DNA of 49,752 bases, taken from Streptomyces sp. NK15101 (lineage in GTDB: Bacteria; Actinomycetota; Actinomycetes; Streptomycetales; Streptomycetaceae). The position numbers were made by a program, and so were the translations under genes. The stretch is from contig NZ_JAINVG010000057.1 of the NCBI RefSeq assembly GCF_020400725.1, positions 1 to 49,752 on the forward strand. The letters are read 5' to 3'. The notes beneath the pieces were generated by a model that did not search any database, was not told the DNA's origin, and saw nothing but the letters and a program-made list of their open reading frames with translations. Positions 48,592-49,752 of the stretch are shown in pieces. Each line of letters opens with the position of its first letter. Positions within the stretch are counted from its first letter, which is position 1.

Positions 48592-49752
48592 ATGGAGTTC
48601 TTCCACGCCCTGACGAACGGGGCTTCGCACGGCGTCCTGCACGAGTGGACGGGCGAGCGGTTCGAGCACACCCCCTGGCGCGAGGTCGTCAGGGACGCCC
48701 ACGGCATGGCCGCCGGGCTCCGCACCCTCGGCGTCGGGCCGGGCACCCGGGTCGCCGCCATCCTCACCAACACGCCCGACACGGTGCGCGGCCTGCTGGC
48801 GATCTGGCTGGCCGGCGGCGCGGTGGCCTCGCTGCCGCTGCCGACCCGCGGCCAGAGCCAACAGGCGTACGGCGAGCAGCTGATGGCTCTCTCGGCGCGG
48901 CTCGACCCGACGCTGCTGCTCGTCGACGACTGGCTGACCGCGATGGTCCCGGTGGAGCTCGGCAAGGAGCTGCCGGTGCGCGGCTGGGCCTCGTTGCGCG
49001 GCGGGGGACGCATCGAGCCGAGCACGCCGGGCCGGGACGACGTGGCGTTCGTCCAGTACTCGTCCGGGTCCACCAGCACCCCCAAGGGCTGCGCGCTGAC
49101 CACCCGGGCGATCGAACAGCAGCTGCAGATCATCCTGCACCTGACCGGCGGTCGCCCCGGCGCCGACACCGTCGCCTCCTGGCTGCCGCTCTCCCACGAC
49201 ATGGGCATGTTCGGCTGCCTGCTGTACTCGTGGGCGTACGACTTCGACTTCGTGCTGTCCTCGCCCGACCGGTTCGGGATGGCGCCGCGCACCTGGTTCC
49301 GGGACATGTCGGAGTACGAGGCGACGATGACGGCCGGCACGAGCACCGCCGTGTACCTCGCGGCGCGGGCGCAGGGCCGGGGCACGCTGCCCAAGGAGCT
49401 GAAGCTGCGGGCGGCCGTGATCGGGGCGGAGCGCGTCGACTGGGACACGCTGGCGGCGGCGACGGAGAGGTTCCGGCCGTTCGGTCTGTCCGACACCGCG
49501 TTCCAGCCCGCGTACGGCATGGCCGAGGCGACGCTCGCGGTGACCGGGAAGCCGTGGGCCCGGGCACCGAAGGCGCTCGCCTTCGACGGCCCCGCGCTGG
49601 TCGAGGGCTCGGTGGTCGAGGTGGCGCCCGACCACCCGAAGGCGACCCGGCTGGTCTCCAACGGTGTGGCGCTGCCCGGGGTGTCGGTCCTGGCGGGGAG
49701 CGGCGGGGGGGGGCCCGGGGACCCGGGGGCCCCCGCCCGGCCGGGCCCCCGC
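48592..49752 (+). CDS. fatty acyl-AMP ligase (FAAL), 3' end cut by window edge
   Basis: At least 387 codons from ATG 48592, GGGGAT upstream. ANL-family motifs: FVQYSSGSTSTPKGCALT (P-loop), SWLPLSHDMGMFGCLLY, typical of FAALs (WLP-x-x-HDMG), and QPAYGMAEATLAVTG (A5-type YGxAE). FAALs activate a free fatty acid as acyl-AMP and load it onto an ACP without CoA. It would feed the stand-alone ACP or the first ACP of PKS1. The C-terminal domain with the A10 lysine is outside the window. The last ~60 bases do not read like an ANL protein and may be a sequence error. Confidence 0.85.
   Translation, partial: MEFFHALTNGASHGVLHEWTGERFEHTPWREVVRDAHGMAAGLRTLGVGPGTRVAAILTNTPDTVRGLLAIWLAGGAVASLPLPTRGQSQQAYGEQLMALSARLDPTLLLVDDWLTAMVPVELGKELPVRGWASLRGGGRIEPSTPGRDDVAFVQYSSGSTSTPKGCALTTRAIEQQLQIILHLTGGRPGADTVASWLPLSHDMGMFGCLLYSWAYDFDFVLSSPDRFGMAPRTWFRDMSEYEATMTAGTSTAVYLAARAQGRGTLPKELKLRAAVIGAERVDWDTLAAATERFRPFGLSDTAFQPAYGMAEATLAVTGKPWARAPKALAFDGPALVEGSVVEVAPDHPKATRLVSNGVALPGVSVLAGSGGGGPGDPGAPARPGPR

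Noticed and set aside
1..49752. tRNA, rRNA, riboswitch, transposase or attachment site
   Set aside because: I looked on both strands and saw no cloverleaf, conserved riboswitch core, transposase motif or flanking direct repeats. Short elements could be missed by eye.

Overview
The window looks like chromosomal DNA of a Streptomyces or a close relative. The evidence is very high GC with G/C-biased third codon positions, TTA codons found only in a regulator and a polyketide synthase (PKS) gene, cis-acyltransferase type I PKS modules with actinobacterial docking ends, an AfsA-family protein, and two copies of a short dispersed repeat I associate with Streptomyces. Both ends cut through genes. 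The last ~60 bases are homopolymer-rich and look like a poor contig end.

Region 1 (1-22437, all on +) is one tightly packed block of 18 genes for an extracellular polysaccharide. It holds two Wzz/Wzc-like chain-length proteins with degenerate nucleotide-binding domains, an AsnB-type amidotransferase, a fused MDR/Gfo-Idh-MocA dehydrogenase, a heparinase II/III-like protein, a secreted beta-helix lipoprotein, an O-antigen polymerase/ligase-like membrane protein, a Wzx-like flippase, GT4 and GT2 glycosyltransferases and a pyruvyltransferase. It also holds a nucleotide-sugar set: glucose-1-phosphate cytidylyltransferase, TylCIII-type C-methyltransferase, extended SDR, RmlC-type epimerase, PIG-L deacetylase, DUF4910 protein and a class III aminotransferase. 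Most neighbours overlap by 4 bases. The set suggests a CDP-linked, C-methyl-branched deoxy or amino sugar. A PAP2 phosphatase (22479-23138, -) closes the region.

Region 2 (23368-49752) is a lipid/polyketide biosynthetic cluster I do not recognise as a known pathway. Its left edge has a FabH-type ketosynthase (-), a 105-aa LuxR-type regulator and a phosphopantetheinyl transferase (+). A five-gene minus-strand operon runs from 30305 to 25864: acyl carrier protein, cyclopropane-synthase-like methyltransferase, FAD oxidoreductase, thioester-reductase-like SDR, and SDR. A plus-strand operon runs from 30716 off the right edge: alpha/beta hydrolase, PKS1 (ACP-KS-AT-DH-KR-ACP), PKS2 (KS-AT-ACP-TE), atypical KSIII, FAD oxidoreductase, AfsA-like protein, flavin oxidase, SDR, membrane desaturase and a fatty acyl-AMP ligase. 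The two operons diverge from a 410-bp region with an 18-bp perfect palindrome.

Working model (inference). A fatty acid is activated by the FAAL, desaturated, and possibly cyclopropanated on an ACP. It is extended once with methylmalonyl-CoA to an alpha-methyl enoyl unit and once with malonyl-CoA to a beta-ketoacyl thioester. That thioester is the substrate class of AfsA enzymes, so a butenolide-like or related oxygenated lipid head group is plausible. Two TTA codons in the regulator and one near the start of PKS1 suggest bldA-dependent control.
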